This document shows, in pieces, positions 1 to 5,779 of a stretch of 11,229 bases of DNA. The DNA is from Candidatus Omnitrophota bacterium (GTDB lineage: Bacteria > Omnitrophota > Gorgyraeia > Tantalellales > Tantalellaceae): NCBI GenBank assembly GCA_023142805.1, contig JAGLIU010000004.1, forward strand, positions 1-11,229, given 5' to 3'. The stretch's first letter is position 1, and each line of letters starts with the position of its first letter. A program made the translations under genes and the position numbers. The notes under the pieces are model-generated. The model saw only the letters and a list, made by a program, of their open reading frames with translations, made no database searches and was not told where the DNA came from.

Positions 1-1
1 G

Positions 2-760
2 AGTGTTGATTCAAAAGAATTGGTGATAAAGAATAATCCGGAAATTATTTTTCATCTCGCGGCTGACGCGTATGTTCCAAATTCTTTTGATCATCCTATA
101 GAAGTGATGGAAACAAACGTTATAGGAACATTGAATATGCTGCATGCTGTCAAAGAGGGGAAAGGCATAAAACGTATTATTTGTACTTCGTCCAGTGAGA
201 TATATGGGATGACTATAGGCGGATCAATAGATGAAGATCATCTTCTTTATCCATCATCACCTTACGCGGCAAGTAAAGTAGCGGCGGATAAGTATTGTTA
301 TTCTTACTGGAACACTTACAATCTTCCCGTAGCCGTAATAAGGCCTTTTAATACTTATGGTCCCAGACATACTTATGATGTTATTCCTAAGTTTATAGAT
401 GTCGCTCTTAAAGGAAAAAAACTTACCGTACACGGTACAGGCAGACAATCCAGAGATTTTACCTATATAGATGATATGGTAGACGCGTTTATGCTAATGG
501 GAAGTCATGAGAAAGCCGTGGGGAAAGCGGTAAATTTTGGAACGGGTGAGGCTATAACCGTAAATTATATAGCGAAAAAAGTAAAAGAATTGACGGGTTC
601 TAAAAGCGCTATTATACATACAAAAGACAGGGCAGCACAGGTTCCAAAACTTTTATGCGATTATTCTTTAGCGAAAAAACTTTTTGGATGGAAACCGAAA
701 GTGTTTATAGACGAGGGTTTAAGGAGGAATATAGAATGGATGAAAAACAGCCGGATATAA
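2..760 (+). CDS. NAD-dependent sugar-nucleotide epimerase/dehydratase, extended SDR family (5' end off window)
   Basis: The reading frame is open from base 2, so the true start and the N-terminal Rossmann GxxGxxG motif lie upstream; 252 residues are visible. The extended-SDR features seen are HLAADAYV (residues 18-25), the TSSSEIYG active-site strand (62-69), the catalytic YAASK (Tyr88/Lys92), the NTYGPRH substrate loop (117-123) and the DFTYIDDMVDA segment (152-162) typical of GalE, RmlB and GDP-mannose dehydratase relatives. Such enzymes epimerise or dehydrate NDP-hexoses in the cytoplasm through a transient 4-keto intermediate. The next gene is a sugar N-acetyltransferase whose start lies 25 nt inside this one, so the two are probably translationally coupled in a surface-glycan or nucleotide-sugar pathway. 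The exact substrate cannot be read from sequence; UDP-GlcNAc-type or GDP-mannose-type sugars are both possible. The family call is firm and the specificity is open. Confidence 0.88.
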   Translation, partial: SVDSKELVIKNNPEIIFHLAADAYVPNSFDHPIEVMETNVIGTLNMLHAVKEGKGIKRIICTSSSEIYGMTIGGSIDEDHLLYPSSPYAASKVAADKYCYSYWNTYNLPVAVIRPFNTYGPRHTYDVIPKFIDVALKGKKLTVHGTGRQSRDFTYIDDMVDAFMLMGSHEKAVGKAVNFGTGEAITVNYIAKKVKELTGSKSAIIHTKDRAAQVPKLLCDYSLAKKLFGWKPKVFIDEGLRRNIEWMKNSRI

Positions 761-1221
761 AAGTACACTCTACAGCTATAATTTCGGATGGTGCCAAAAT
801 CGGTAAAGGTACTATTATTTGGGCATATGTTCAGGTTATGGACGGAGCGGAAATAGGTGAAAATTGTATGTTGGGTAACGGAGTTTTCATTGATAGGGGA
901 GTGAGAATAGGAAACAATGTTAAAATTCACAATAAGTCTTCTATATATAACGGTACGATAATTGAAGATAATGTTTTTATAGGTCCGCATACCTGTTTTA
1001 TTAACGATAAATATCCCAGGCATGATACTACTAGAGATCTTCAAGGCATTTTTTGGAGAGTAGGTAAAGATTCTTCTATAGGTGCCAATGTAACGGTGCT
1101 TTCGGATGTAAACGTAGGATCAAATGTTACCATTGGAGCAGGTTCGGTAGTAACTAAAAATGTGCCTAATAACAGCATATGTTATGGTAATCCGGCGGTG
1201 GCTAGGGAGTCAGGGAGGTAG
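736..1221 (+). CDS. Left-handed beta-helix sugar N-acetyltransferase, WbpD/WxcM-N type
   Basis: This 161-residue protein consists almost wholly of hexapeptide repeats ([LIV]-G-x-x-x-x), starting at HSTAIISDGAKIGKG and running to VTIGAGSVVTKNVPNNSICYGNPA. The insert NDKYPRHDTTRDLQG after the HTCFINDKYPR turn is typical of the WbpD/WlbB/WxcM-N group, which acetylates the 3- or 4-amino group of UDP- or dTDP-amino sugars with acetyl-CoA. The start chosen is ATG 736, because AAGGAGG at 721-727 lies 8 nt before it; a longer frame from 655 has no such support. It overlaps the upstream epimerase gene by 25 nt. The last four residues (ESGR) and the stop are encoded by the GAGTCA repeat array that begins at 1207, immediately after the conserved GNPA. 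Relatives commonly continue for some residues past this point, so the natural C-terminus may have been replaced. The acetyl acceptor is inferred only from family and neighbour. Confidence 0.85.
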   Translation: MDEKQPDIKVHSTAIISDGAKIGKGTIIWAYVQVMDGAEIGENCMLGNGVFIDRGVRIGNNVKIHNKSSIYNGTIIEDNVFIGPHTCFINDKYPRHDTTRDLQGIFWRVGKDSSIGANVTVLSDVNVGSNVTIGAGSVVTKNVPNNSICYGNPAVARESGR

Positions 1222-1268
1222 AGTAGCAAAGAGTCAGAGAGTCAGAGAGTCAAGGAGTCAGACGAGTG
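1207..1268 (+). repeat. Array of 8-bp GAGTCARR units (forward orientation, left of S23 gene)
   Basis: GAGTCA occurs at 1207, 1231, 1239, 1247 and 1255, in one 8-bp register. The degenerate units at 1215 (GAGGTA) and 1223 (GTAGCA) keep that register, and a decayed unit (GAGTGG) follows at 1264. The two spacer bases are mostly AG, GG or AA. The array starts inside the last codons of the acetyltransferase gene and supplies its stop codon. The segment 1246-1260 can pair with 1817-1831, on the far side of the four-helix-bundle gene, in 14 of 15 Watson-Crick positions plus one G-U. It is not a CRISPR, since there are no spacers. Confidence 0.92.
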
Positions 1269-1403
1269 GGGGATAGAAAGATTGACTCTGTGATTCTAGT
1301 GAGCGTATGTGGGGATTTTCAAAGGCAGCTAAGCGAACGATGACTCTAACAAGGGGAGCTTAGTATTACGGAAATACGATGAAGGGGTTAAAAGGACGGT
1401 CGA
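1222..1403 (+). other. Non-coding leader before the S23-type gene
   Basis: This 182-nt stretch has no credible gene on either strand. Its left half is the forward GAGTCA array and its inverted partners. The right half (about 1300-1403) contains a possible small stem, CTAAG 1329-1333 with CTTAG 1359-1363, and ends in the purine-rich AAAGGA (1391-1396) that serves as ribosome binding site for the GTG start at 1404. I see no good -35/-10 pair. It may be part of the same repeat-bracketed unit as the downstream gene. Confidence 0.55.
1283..1346 (-). repeat. Scattered inverted units (TGACTC) upstream of S23 gene
   Basis: The reverse-complement unit appears as TGACTC at 1283-1288, TGATTC at 1291-1296 (again 8 bp apart) and a single TGACTC at 1341-1346. 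The pair at 1283-1296 lies about 22 nt after the forward array and could fold back on it as a local hairpin (AGTCA with TGACT). The lone copy at 1341 lies in the loop of a possible 5-bp stem formed by CTAAG (1329-1333) and CTTAG (1359-1363). The repeats are directly visible; the folds are inference. Confidence 0.7.
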
Positions 1404-1784
1404 GTGGATATTAGAGATAAGAAGAATAAAGGGTATAGAAAACTTAAAGTATGGGAAAAAGCTCATAATTTTGCGGTTGAAATATATAAAATAAGCAAAA
1501 GTTTTCCAAGAGAAGAACTGTATGGTTTGACTTCGCAGATCAGAAGAGCATCTTTTTCTGTCCCTGTAAATATAGTCGAAGGAAACGCGAGTAATAGCAG
1601 AAAAGAATTTTTAAATTTTCTTAACATTGCTAATAGATCTCTTGTAGAGACCGAATACCTTTTAGAAATTTTGTTAGAAATAGAGATGTTAAATAAGGAT
1701 AATTATTTGAAACTTGAAGAATTAAGATCAGAAGTCGCTGTAATTTTAATTTCATTTATAAAGGGAGTAAAAAATAAGGGATAA
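1404..1784 (+). CDS. Four-helix bundle protein, S23 / 23S rRNA intervening-sequence family
   Basis: This small helical protein of 126 aa carries the hallmark line-up of the S23/IVP family: YRKLKVWEKAHNFAVEIYK (residues 11-29), FPREELYGLTSQIRRASFS (34-52) with the conserved Q-x-R-R-A, PVNIVEGN (54-61), KEFLNFLNIANRSLVETEY (67-85), and a leucine-rich last helix. Members are found inside intervening sequences of split 23S rRNA genes, as solitary genes scattered in many genomes, and as the related Avd accessory protein of diversity-generating retroelements. Their fold is a pentameric four-helix bundle with a basic surface that binds nucleic acid. The start is GTG 1404 with AAAGGA 7 nt upstream. 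The gene sits between a forward (1207-1268) and an inverted (1808-1831) GAGTCA array, splitting a sugar-metabolism cluster, which suggests a mobile cassette. No reverse transcriptase or template/variable repeat pair is visible, so it is not a retroelement Avd. Its cellular role is unknown. Confidence 0.9.
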   Translation: MDIRDKKNKGYRKLKVWEKAHNFAVEIYKISKSFPREELYGLTSQIRRASFSVPVNIVEGNASNSRKEFLNFLNIANRSLVETEYLLEILLEIEMLNKDNYLKLEELRSEVAVILISFIKGVKNKG

Positions 1785-1790
1785 CCAGAA

Positions 1791-1808
1791 AGATATATTG
1801 ACATATCT
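1791..1808. repeat. Small inverted repeat just after the S23 stop
   Basis: AGATAT (1791-1796) and ATATCT (1803-1808) form a 6-bp stem around a 6-nt loop (ATTGAC), 6 nt after the S23 stop codon and abutting the inverted GAGTCA units. There is no U-run behind it, so it is not a standard intrinsic terminator. It could mark the inner border of the right-hand repeat or act as a transcript-end stem. Confidence 0.4.
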
Positions 1809-1831
1809 GATTCTCTTGACTCTTTGACTCT
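1808..1831 (-). repeat. Inverted GAGTCA array (right of S23 gene)
   Basis: Read on the plus strand there is a degenerate TGATTC unit at 1808 and perfect TGACTC at 1817 and 1825; the last two are exactly 8 bp apart. The reverse complement of 1817-1831 matches 1246-1260 of the left array at 14 of 15 positions, and the mismatch would be a G-U pair in RNA. The same array also faces the forward array at 2976-3036, so the toroid gene is bracketed as well. Confidence 0.85.
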
Positions 1832-1863
1832 AATATAGCTTTAAACTCAAACACGGAGGTCTA

Positions 1864-3066
1864 ATGCTGAGTAATGACGCGATAACCATGGCAAAGAAGT
1901 GGGTGATGGATTCGGGAATACAAAATGATAAAGGGTATAATCGTGGTGGTTTTAATTCCTGGTTTGATCTTGAAACAGAGGAGTATCCCTATGTTTATTC
2001 TGAAATAACAGGATATGGGATCACTACATTATTATTTCTCCATCGTTTTTTTACCGGGAATTTTGTCGAAAGATCCGTTTTAGCCGCGGATTGGCTTTTG
2101 GTTAACGCCTTACACGAATGCGGGGGGGTGAAAACCAGACAGTATCAACATGATATGGAAGAATCTGAATCATATTCTTTTGAAAGCGGGAATATATACG
2201 CGTTTGATAACGGTATGGTGTTATATGGTCTTGTAAACTTATATAAAGAATGCGGCGAGAAAAAATATCTGGAATTCGCTAAAAAAATAGCGGATTTTTT
2301 AATTAGAACAATGCAAAAAGAGGATGGTCTTTTTTATGCTTCATATAATCCTGAGACAGAAGAGAAGGAAGATGTTTTCTTGAAATGGTCTTCACAAAGC
2401 GGGAGTTATCACGCGAAACTGGCTCTGGGATTTACCGATCTTTTTGACGTTACTAAAGATGATGTTTACAAAGATGCCGTGATGAAGCTTTGTTACGCGT
2501 CGTTGAAGTTTCAAGATTCAAACGGAAGATTTATAACTTCACATGAAGATGAAAGTACGCATCTTCATCCACATGCTTATTCAGCGGAAGGTCTTTTATA
2601 TGCCGGGATATATTTTGGGAATGAGGAGTTTATCTTATCAGCGGAAAAAGCCGTAGTATGGGCTTTGAATAATCAGAGGCAAGATGGAGGAATCCCTAAA
2701 AAATATAATAACGGTAATTTTGTTGAGTTATATAGAACTGATATACTTTCACAAATTTTAAGATTAGCCTTAGTATTACAGAAATTGGGTAGGCTGGATA
2801 AAAAATATGTACAAAGTATAAAAAAATTAAGAGAAAAATTGATAACTTTTCAATATAGCGGGGATGATTCTCAGTCAGGGGGATTTTATTATGGGTTTAC
2901 CTTGGATGGTGCTAAGAAAAAACATATAAATTCATGGTGCAGCATGTTTGCGCTTCAGGCATTGATCCTGTATGAGAGTCAGGGAGTTAAAGAGTCAAAG
3001 AGTCAAAGAGTCAGAGAGTCAGGGAGCAGAGAGTCAGATTTGACAAATGAATTTCAGAAAACATGA
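1864..3066 (+). CDS. Alpha/alpha-toroid (six-hairpin glycosidase-like) protein of unknown function
   Basis: This is a 400-aa soluble protein with no signal peptide. It shows alternating long helices and short turns with recurring aromatic/Gly-Gly motifs: RGGFNSWF (27-34), CGGVKTRQY (86-94), DGLFYASYN (154-162), GRFITSHED (221-229), DGGIPKKYN (274-282) and GGFYYGF (339-345). This is the pattern of (alpha/alpha)6 barrels such as unsaturated-glycan hydrolases and sugar 2-epimerases. His233, His235 and His237 (THLHPHAYSAEG) and the acidic cluster 226-231 are candidate active-site residues. The start is ATG 1864 with GGAGGT at 1855-1860. Residues from about 371 (ESQGVKES, KSQRVRES, GSRESD) are an 8-residue repeat tail encoded by the GAGTCA array at 2976-3036 and are unlikely to belong to the fold. 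The stop overlaps the gatB start as ATGA (3063-3066). Its place in a sugar cluster suggests glycan processing; I do not recognise a specific enzyme. Confidence 0.8.
   Translation: MLSNDAITMAKKWVMDSGIQNDKGYNRGGFNSWFDLETEEYPYVYSEITGYGITTLLFLHRFFTGNFVERSVLAADWLLVNALHECGGVKTRQYQHDMEESESYSFESGNIYAFDNGMVLYGLVNLYKECGEKKYLEFAKKIADFLIRTMQKEDGLFYASYNPETEEKEDVFLKWSSQSGSYHAKLALGFTDLFDVTKDDVYKDAVMKLCYASLKFQDSNGRFITSHEDESTHLHPHAYSAEGLLYAGIYFGNEEFILSAEKAVVWALNNQRQDGGIPKKYNNGNFVELYRTDILSQILRLALVLQKLGRLDKKYVQSIKKLREKLITFQYSGDDSQSGGFYYGFTLDGAKKKHINSWCSMFALQALILYESQGVKESKSQRVRESGSRESDLTNEFQKT
2976..3036 (+). repeat. Array of 8-bp GAGTCARR units inside the 3' end of the toroid gene
   Basis: There are eight units: GAGTCA at 2976, 2992, 3000, 3008, 3016 and 3031, with variants GAGTTA at 2984 and GAGCA (one base lost) at 3024. 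Spacing is 8 bp except for the single 7-bp step after 3024. Because 8 is not a multiple of 3, three units make 24 bp and encode an 8-residue repeat (E-S-Q-G-V-K-E-S, then K-S-Q-R-V-R-E-S). The array has the same orientation as that at 1207-1268 and no S23 gene beside it in this orientation. Confidence 0.93.
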
Positions 3067-4505
3067 ATAGTAGATACGAAACAGTTATAGGGCTTGAAGT
3101 GCATGTTCAGCTGAATACCCGAACAAAGATATTTTGCGGTTGTTCGACGGTTTTTGGTGCCGAACCGAATACTCAAGTTTGTCCCGTATGTTTGGGGCTT
3201 CCGGGTGCGCTTCCCGTATTTAATAAGAAGGCGTTTGAATTCGCTATAAAGGTCGCGATAGCGCTTGGATGTGAGATACAGAAAGTGGTTAAATTTGATC
3301 GGAAAAATTATTATTATCCTGATCTTCCAAAGAATTTTCAGATCAGTCAATATGATATGCCTATCGCTTTCAACGGGTCTATAAACATAAAAACATCGGC
3401 TGATAAGATCAAAAAAATAGGTGTAACACGCGCGCATCTCGAGGAAGATGCCGGAAAACTTATTCATGATGAAAATAAGCCTTTTAGTTATGTTGATCTG
3501 AACAGAACAGGTACGCCGCTTTTGGAAATAGTCTCGGAACCGGAGATGTTCTCTTCTGATGAAGCGTATGAGTATTTGACCAAATTAAAACAGATAATCA
3601 AGTATTTAGATGTTTCGGATTGCAATATGGAAGAGGGCAGCCTGCGATGTGACGCGAATATTTCTTTAAGAAAAAAAGGGGAAGATAAACTCGGAACGAA
3701 AGTAGAAATAAAAAATCTTAATTCTTTTAAGGCTGTGAGGGACTCTCTTTTGTTTGAAGTGGAAAGACAGCGGGATAAACTGGATTCCGAAGAATCTATA
3801 ATCCAGGAAACTCGTTTATGGAATGAGAACAAGAATGTTACGGAATCAATGAGGGTAAAAGAAGATGCGCATGATTATCGTTATTTTCCCGAACCGGACC
3901 TGGTTCCATTTGAAATTGATGCCAAAATTGTTGAACAGATGAGACAGAATATGTCCGAACTTCCTTCTGAGAAAAAAGAACGATTTTTGGCAAGGTATGA
4001 ATTGGAAGAAAAGGATGTGGATTTTCTTATTCTGGAGAAAGAAATAGCCGATTATTTTGAAGAGGTCATCTCGGAATATAACAATTCAAAAAGTGTATGC
4101 AATTGGATAAGAGGTGAAATCCTGATGCATCTAAAAGAGAAAAGCGTGGGGATCAAAGAATTAAACGTTTTGCCCGGAGTGCTTGCCGGCATAATAAAGA
4201 TGACCGATGATGGAATTTTAAGCCGTCTTTCGGCAAAAGAGGTTTTAGCTGTTCATATTGACACGGGGCGTTCTCCTGACGAGATAGTCGAGAAAAAAGG
4301 GCTCAAGCAGGTCTCGGATACCGGGGAATTGGAGAAGATCGTTTTAGCGGCTATTGCCGAAAATTCAAAGTCTGTTTCTGATTACAAAGACGGGAAAACA
4401 AACGCGTTGAGTTTTCTTGTCGGACAGGTTATGAAGAAATCGAAGGGGAAAGCTAATCCGAAGGTCGCGGGAGATCTGCTAAAAAATAAAATGGGTGATA
4501 ATTGA
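3063..4505 (+). CDS. gatB: Asp-tRNA(Asn)/Glu-tRNA(Gln) amidotransferase subunit B
   Basis: GatB is the kinase-like subunit of the GatCAB complex. It phosphorylates the side chain of mischarged Glu-tRNA(Gln) or Asp-tRNA(Asn) with ATP, then amidates it with ammonia channelled from GatA. At 480 aa it is full length. Visible motifs are ETVIGLEVHVQL (6-17), the zinc-site cysteines C25, C27, C40 and C43, HLEEDAGK (125-132), the family signature VDLNRTGTPLLEIVSEPEM (144-162), SLRCDANISLR (193-203), GTKVEIKNLNS (211-221), HDYRYFPEPDL (270-280), and a helical YqeY-like tRNA-binding C-terminus ending KKSKGKANPKVAGDLL. The ATG at 3063 overlaps the upstream TGA and lacks a good Shine-Dalgarno, so translation probably depends on coupling to the toroid gene. 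gatA and gatC are not in the window, so they must lie elsewhere. Its presence implies indirect Gln- and/or Asn-tRNA charging. Confidence 0.98.
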   Translation: MNSRYETVIGLEVHVQLNTRTKIFCGCSTVFGAEPNTQVCPVCLGLPGALPVFNKKAFEFAIKVAIALGCEIQKVVKFDRKNYYYPDLPKNFQISQYDMPIAFNGSINIKTSADKIKKIGVTRAHLEEDAGKLIHDENKPFSYVDLNRTGTPLLEIVSEPEMFSSDEAYEYLTKLKQIIKYLDVSDCNMEEGSLRCDANISLRKKGEDKLGTKVEIKNLNSFKAVRDSLLFEVERQRDKLDSEESIIQETRLWNENKNVTESMRVKEDAHDYRYFPEPDLVPFEIDAKIVEQMRQNMSELPSEKKERFLARYELEEKDVDFLILEKEIADYFEEVISEYNNSKSVCNWIRGEILMHLKEKSVGIKELNVLPGVLAGIIKMTDDGILSRLSAKEVLAVHIDTGRSPDEIVEKKGLKQVSDTGELEKIVLAAIAENSKSVSDYKDGKTNALSFLVGQVMKKSKGKANPKVAGDLLKNKMGDN

Positions 4506-4541
4506 TCAAAAAATACGCGTATTTACGGTTGAAGGGATAAG

Positions 4542-5777
4542 ATGAGATTTACAAAAAGATTTTCAGGGTTAGCGGTCTTAATAACTTTTCTGGCGGTGGG
4601 AGTCCTGACCTTTCGAAGTGAAGCGGCAAATTTAATGTTGGATAGCCGTGAATTGTTTCAGCAAATACAACTTTTCGCGGATTCTGTTACGTTGGTGAGC
4701 GCGGATTATGTTGAACCCATAAAAGCTAAGGATCTGGTCTATGGGGCGATAAAAGGTATGATGGAAACTCTTGATGGGTATAGTCAGTTTCTGGATCCTG
4801 ATAGTTTTAAAGATATTCAAGAAGAAACGAAAGGTGAGTTTGGAGGGGTAGGTATAGAGGTTGGAGTTAGAGACGGGATGTTAACTGTGATCGCGCCTTT
4901 GGATGATACTCCCGCGGATAAAGCCGGTATTCTTCCGGGGGATATAATCGTAAAGATCGAAGGGGAGGTCACACAGGGGATAATTCTGGATGACGCTGTT
5001 AAAAAACTGCGAGGTACTCCCGGAGATATCGTAAATATTACGGTCATGAGGGAGGGTACGGATGAAATTCTGGAGTTTGCTCTTACCCGGGCAGTCATAA
5101 AACTTAAGAGCATCAAGGACTCGAAGATCCTTGACTCGGATATTGGTTACATCAAAGTTTTGGAATTTCAGGAAAGGACATCAAAGGATCTTGATCGGGA
5201 GATAAAGAAGCTCAGGGATGCCGGCGCAAAACAACTGATTCTTGATCTTAGGAACAATCCCGGAGGACTTTTGGAAGCGGCGGTCAGAACAAGTGACCTT
5301 TTTTTTGATAAAGGTCAAATGATCGTTTATACAGAAGGACGCGAACCTTCAACAAAACTGGAGTTCGCGGCAAAAAAAAGATCCGAGTTTAATGATCTTG
5401 ATTTAGTTGTGCTGGTCAATCAAGGGTCGGCAAGCGCTGCGGAAATATTCGCGGGGGCTATAAAAGAGACTAAGAGGGGCAGAGTAATAGGCGAAACTAC
5501 TTTTGGAAAAGGATCGGTTCAAACGGTATTTCCACTCCGGGACAATTCGGCTCTAAGGATCACTACGGCGGCTTATTTTACGCCTTCAGGCAAAAGCTTA
5601 ATGAACAAGGGTGTTGACCCGGATATTTGTGTTGAAAAAAAATCTCAGGAGAAGGTCCGGGAGAAAGAAAAAGACGGTAAGCCGGAAAAATCTGATTCCT
5701 GGAAGAATGATGTTTTTATTTTGACGGCTGTACAAGTTCTTCGAGGGGAACATGTTTCCCGTAAAGAACAAAATTAA
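4542..5777 (+). CDS. S41 family C-terminal processing peptidase (CtpA/Prc type)
   Basis: This is an exported serine protease that trims or degrades periplasmic and envelope proteins from their C-termini. An N-terminal segment, residues 1-29 (KR-rich start, hydrophobic 9-24, SEAA cleavage-like site), is a signal peptide or anchor. It is followed by the helical N-domain (about 33-97), a PDZ domain (about 100-185, with GGVGIEVG and PADKAGILPGDIIVKIEG), and the protease core. The catalytic Ser is Ser298 in GSASAAEIFAGA and the general-base Lys is Lys323 in TTFGKGSVQT; the 25-residue spacing is the same as in E. coli Prc. LDLRNNPGG (235-242) completes the active site. The tail after about 365 is charged and lysine/glutamate-rich. 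AAGGGA (4532-4537) precedes the ATG by 4 nt. The next gene, a YibQ-like deacetylase, starts 2 nt after the stop; the pairing of these two is seen in many bacteria and suggests a shared cell-wall task. Confidence 0.95.
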   Translation: MRFTKRFSGLAVLITFLAVGVLTFRSEAANLMLDSRELFQQIQLFADSVTLVSADYVEPIKAKDLVYGAIKGMMETLDGYSQFLDPDSFKDIQEETKGEFGGVGIEVGVRDGMLTVIAPLDDTPADKAGILPGDIIVKIEGEVTQGIILDDAVKKLRGTPGDIVNITVMREGTDEILEFALTRAVIKLKSIKDSKILDSDIGYIKVLEFQERTSKDLDREIKKLRDAGAKQLILDLRNNPGGLLEAAVRTSDLFFDKGQMIVYTEGREPSTKLEFAAKKRSEFNDLDLVVLVNQGSASAAEIFAGAIKETKRGRVIGETTFGKGSVQTVFPLRDNSALRITTAAYFTPSGKSLMNKGVDPDICVEKKSQEKVREKEKDGKPEKSDSWKNDVFILTAVQVLRGEHVSRKEQN

Positions 5778-5779
5778 CA

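Larger units (their letters stand above)
1207..1831 (+). mobile_element. Putative S23 cassette bounded by inverted 8-bp repeat arrays
   Basis: The unit consists of a forward GAGTCARR array, a roughly 135-nt leader, one S23-type gene, and an inverted array. It interrupts a polysaccharide gene cluster and has overwritten the end of the gene before it. In the 23S rRNA intervening sequences that carry S23 genes, the flanks pair into a stem; the arrays here could do the same in the transcript. No transposase or obvious target-site duplication is seen, so mobility is inferred from layout only and would have to be supplied in trans or by recombination. The bounds are given by the outermost perfect units. 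Confidence 0.4.

Noticed and set aside
1207..1268. CRISPR array
   Set aside because: The units are 8 bp in direct tandem with no unique spacers, and there are no cas genes.
1282..1311. Promoter using TTGACT of the inverted repeat unit as -35
   Set aside because: The best -10 at the right spacing (TATGTG) matches only three of six positions; the same holds for the TTGACT copies at 1816 and 1824.
1404..1784. Avd accessory gene of a diversity-generating retroelement
   Set aside because: The S23 family is related to Avd, but there is no reverse transcriptase and no template/variable repeat pair in the window.
1359..2785. Near-identical 17-mers CTTAGTATTAC[GA]GAAAT at 1359-1375 and 2769-2785
   Set aside because: One match with a mismatch in an AT-rich 11-kb window is plausible by chance, and the second copy lies inside the conserved-looking coding sequence of the toroid gene.
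3054..3467. Minus-strand frames opposite gatB and the other large genes
   Set aside because: They are shadows of well-supported plus-strand genes, with no recognisable domains and no ribosome sites.
5113..5134. Inverted repeat TCAAGGA / TCCTTGA in the S41 protease gene
   Set aside because: It is short, lies inside conserved coding sequence, and has no terminator or regulatory context.
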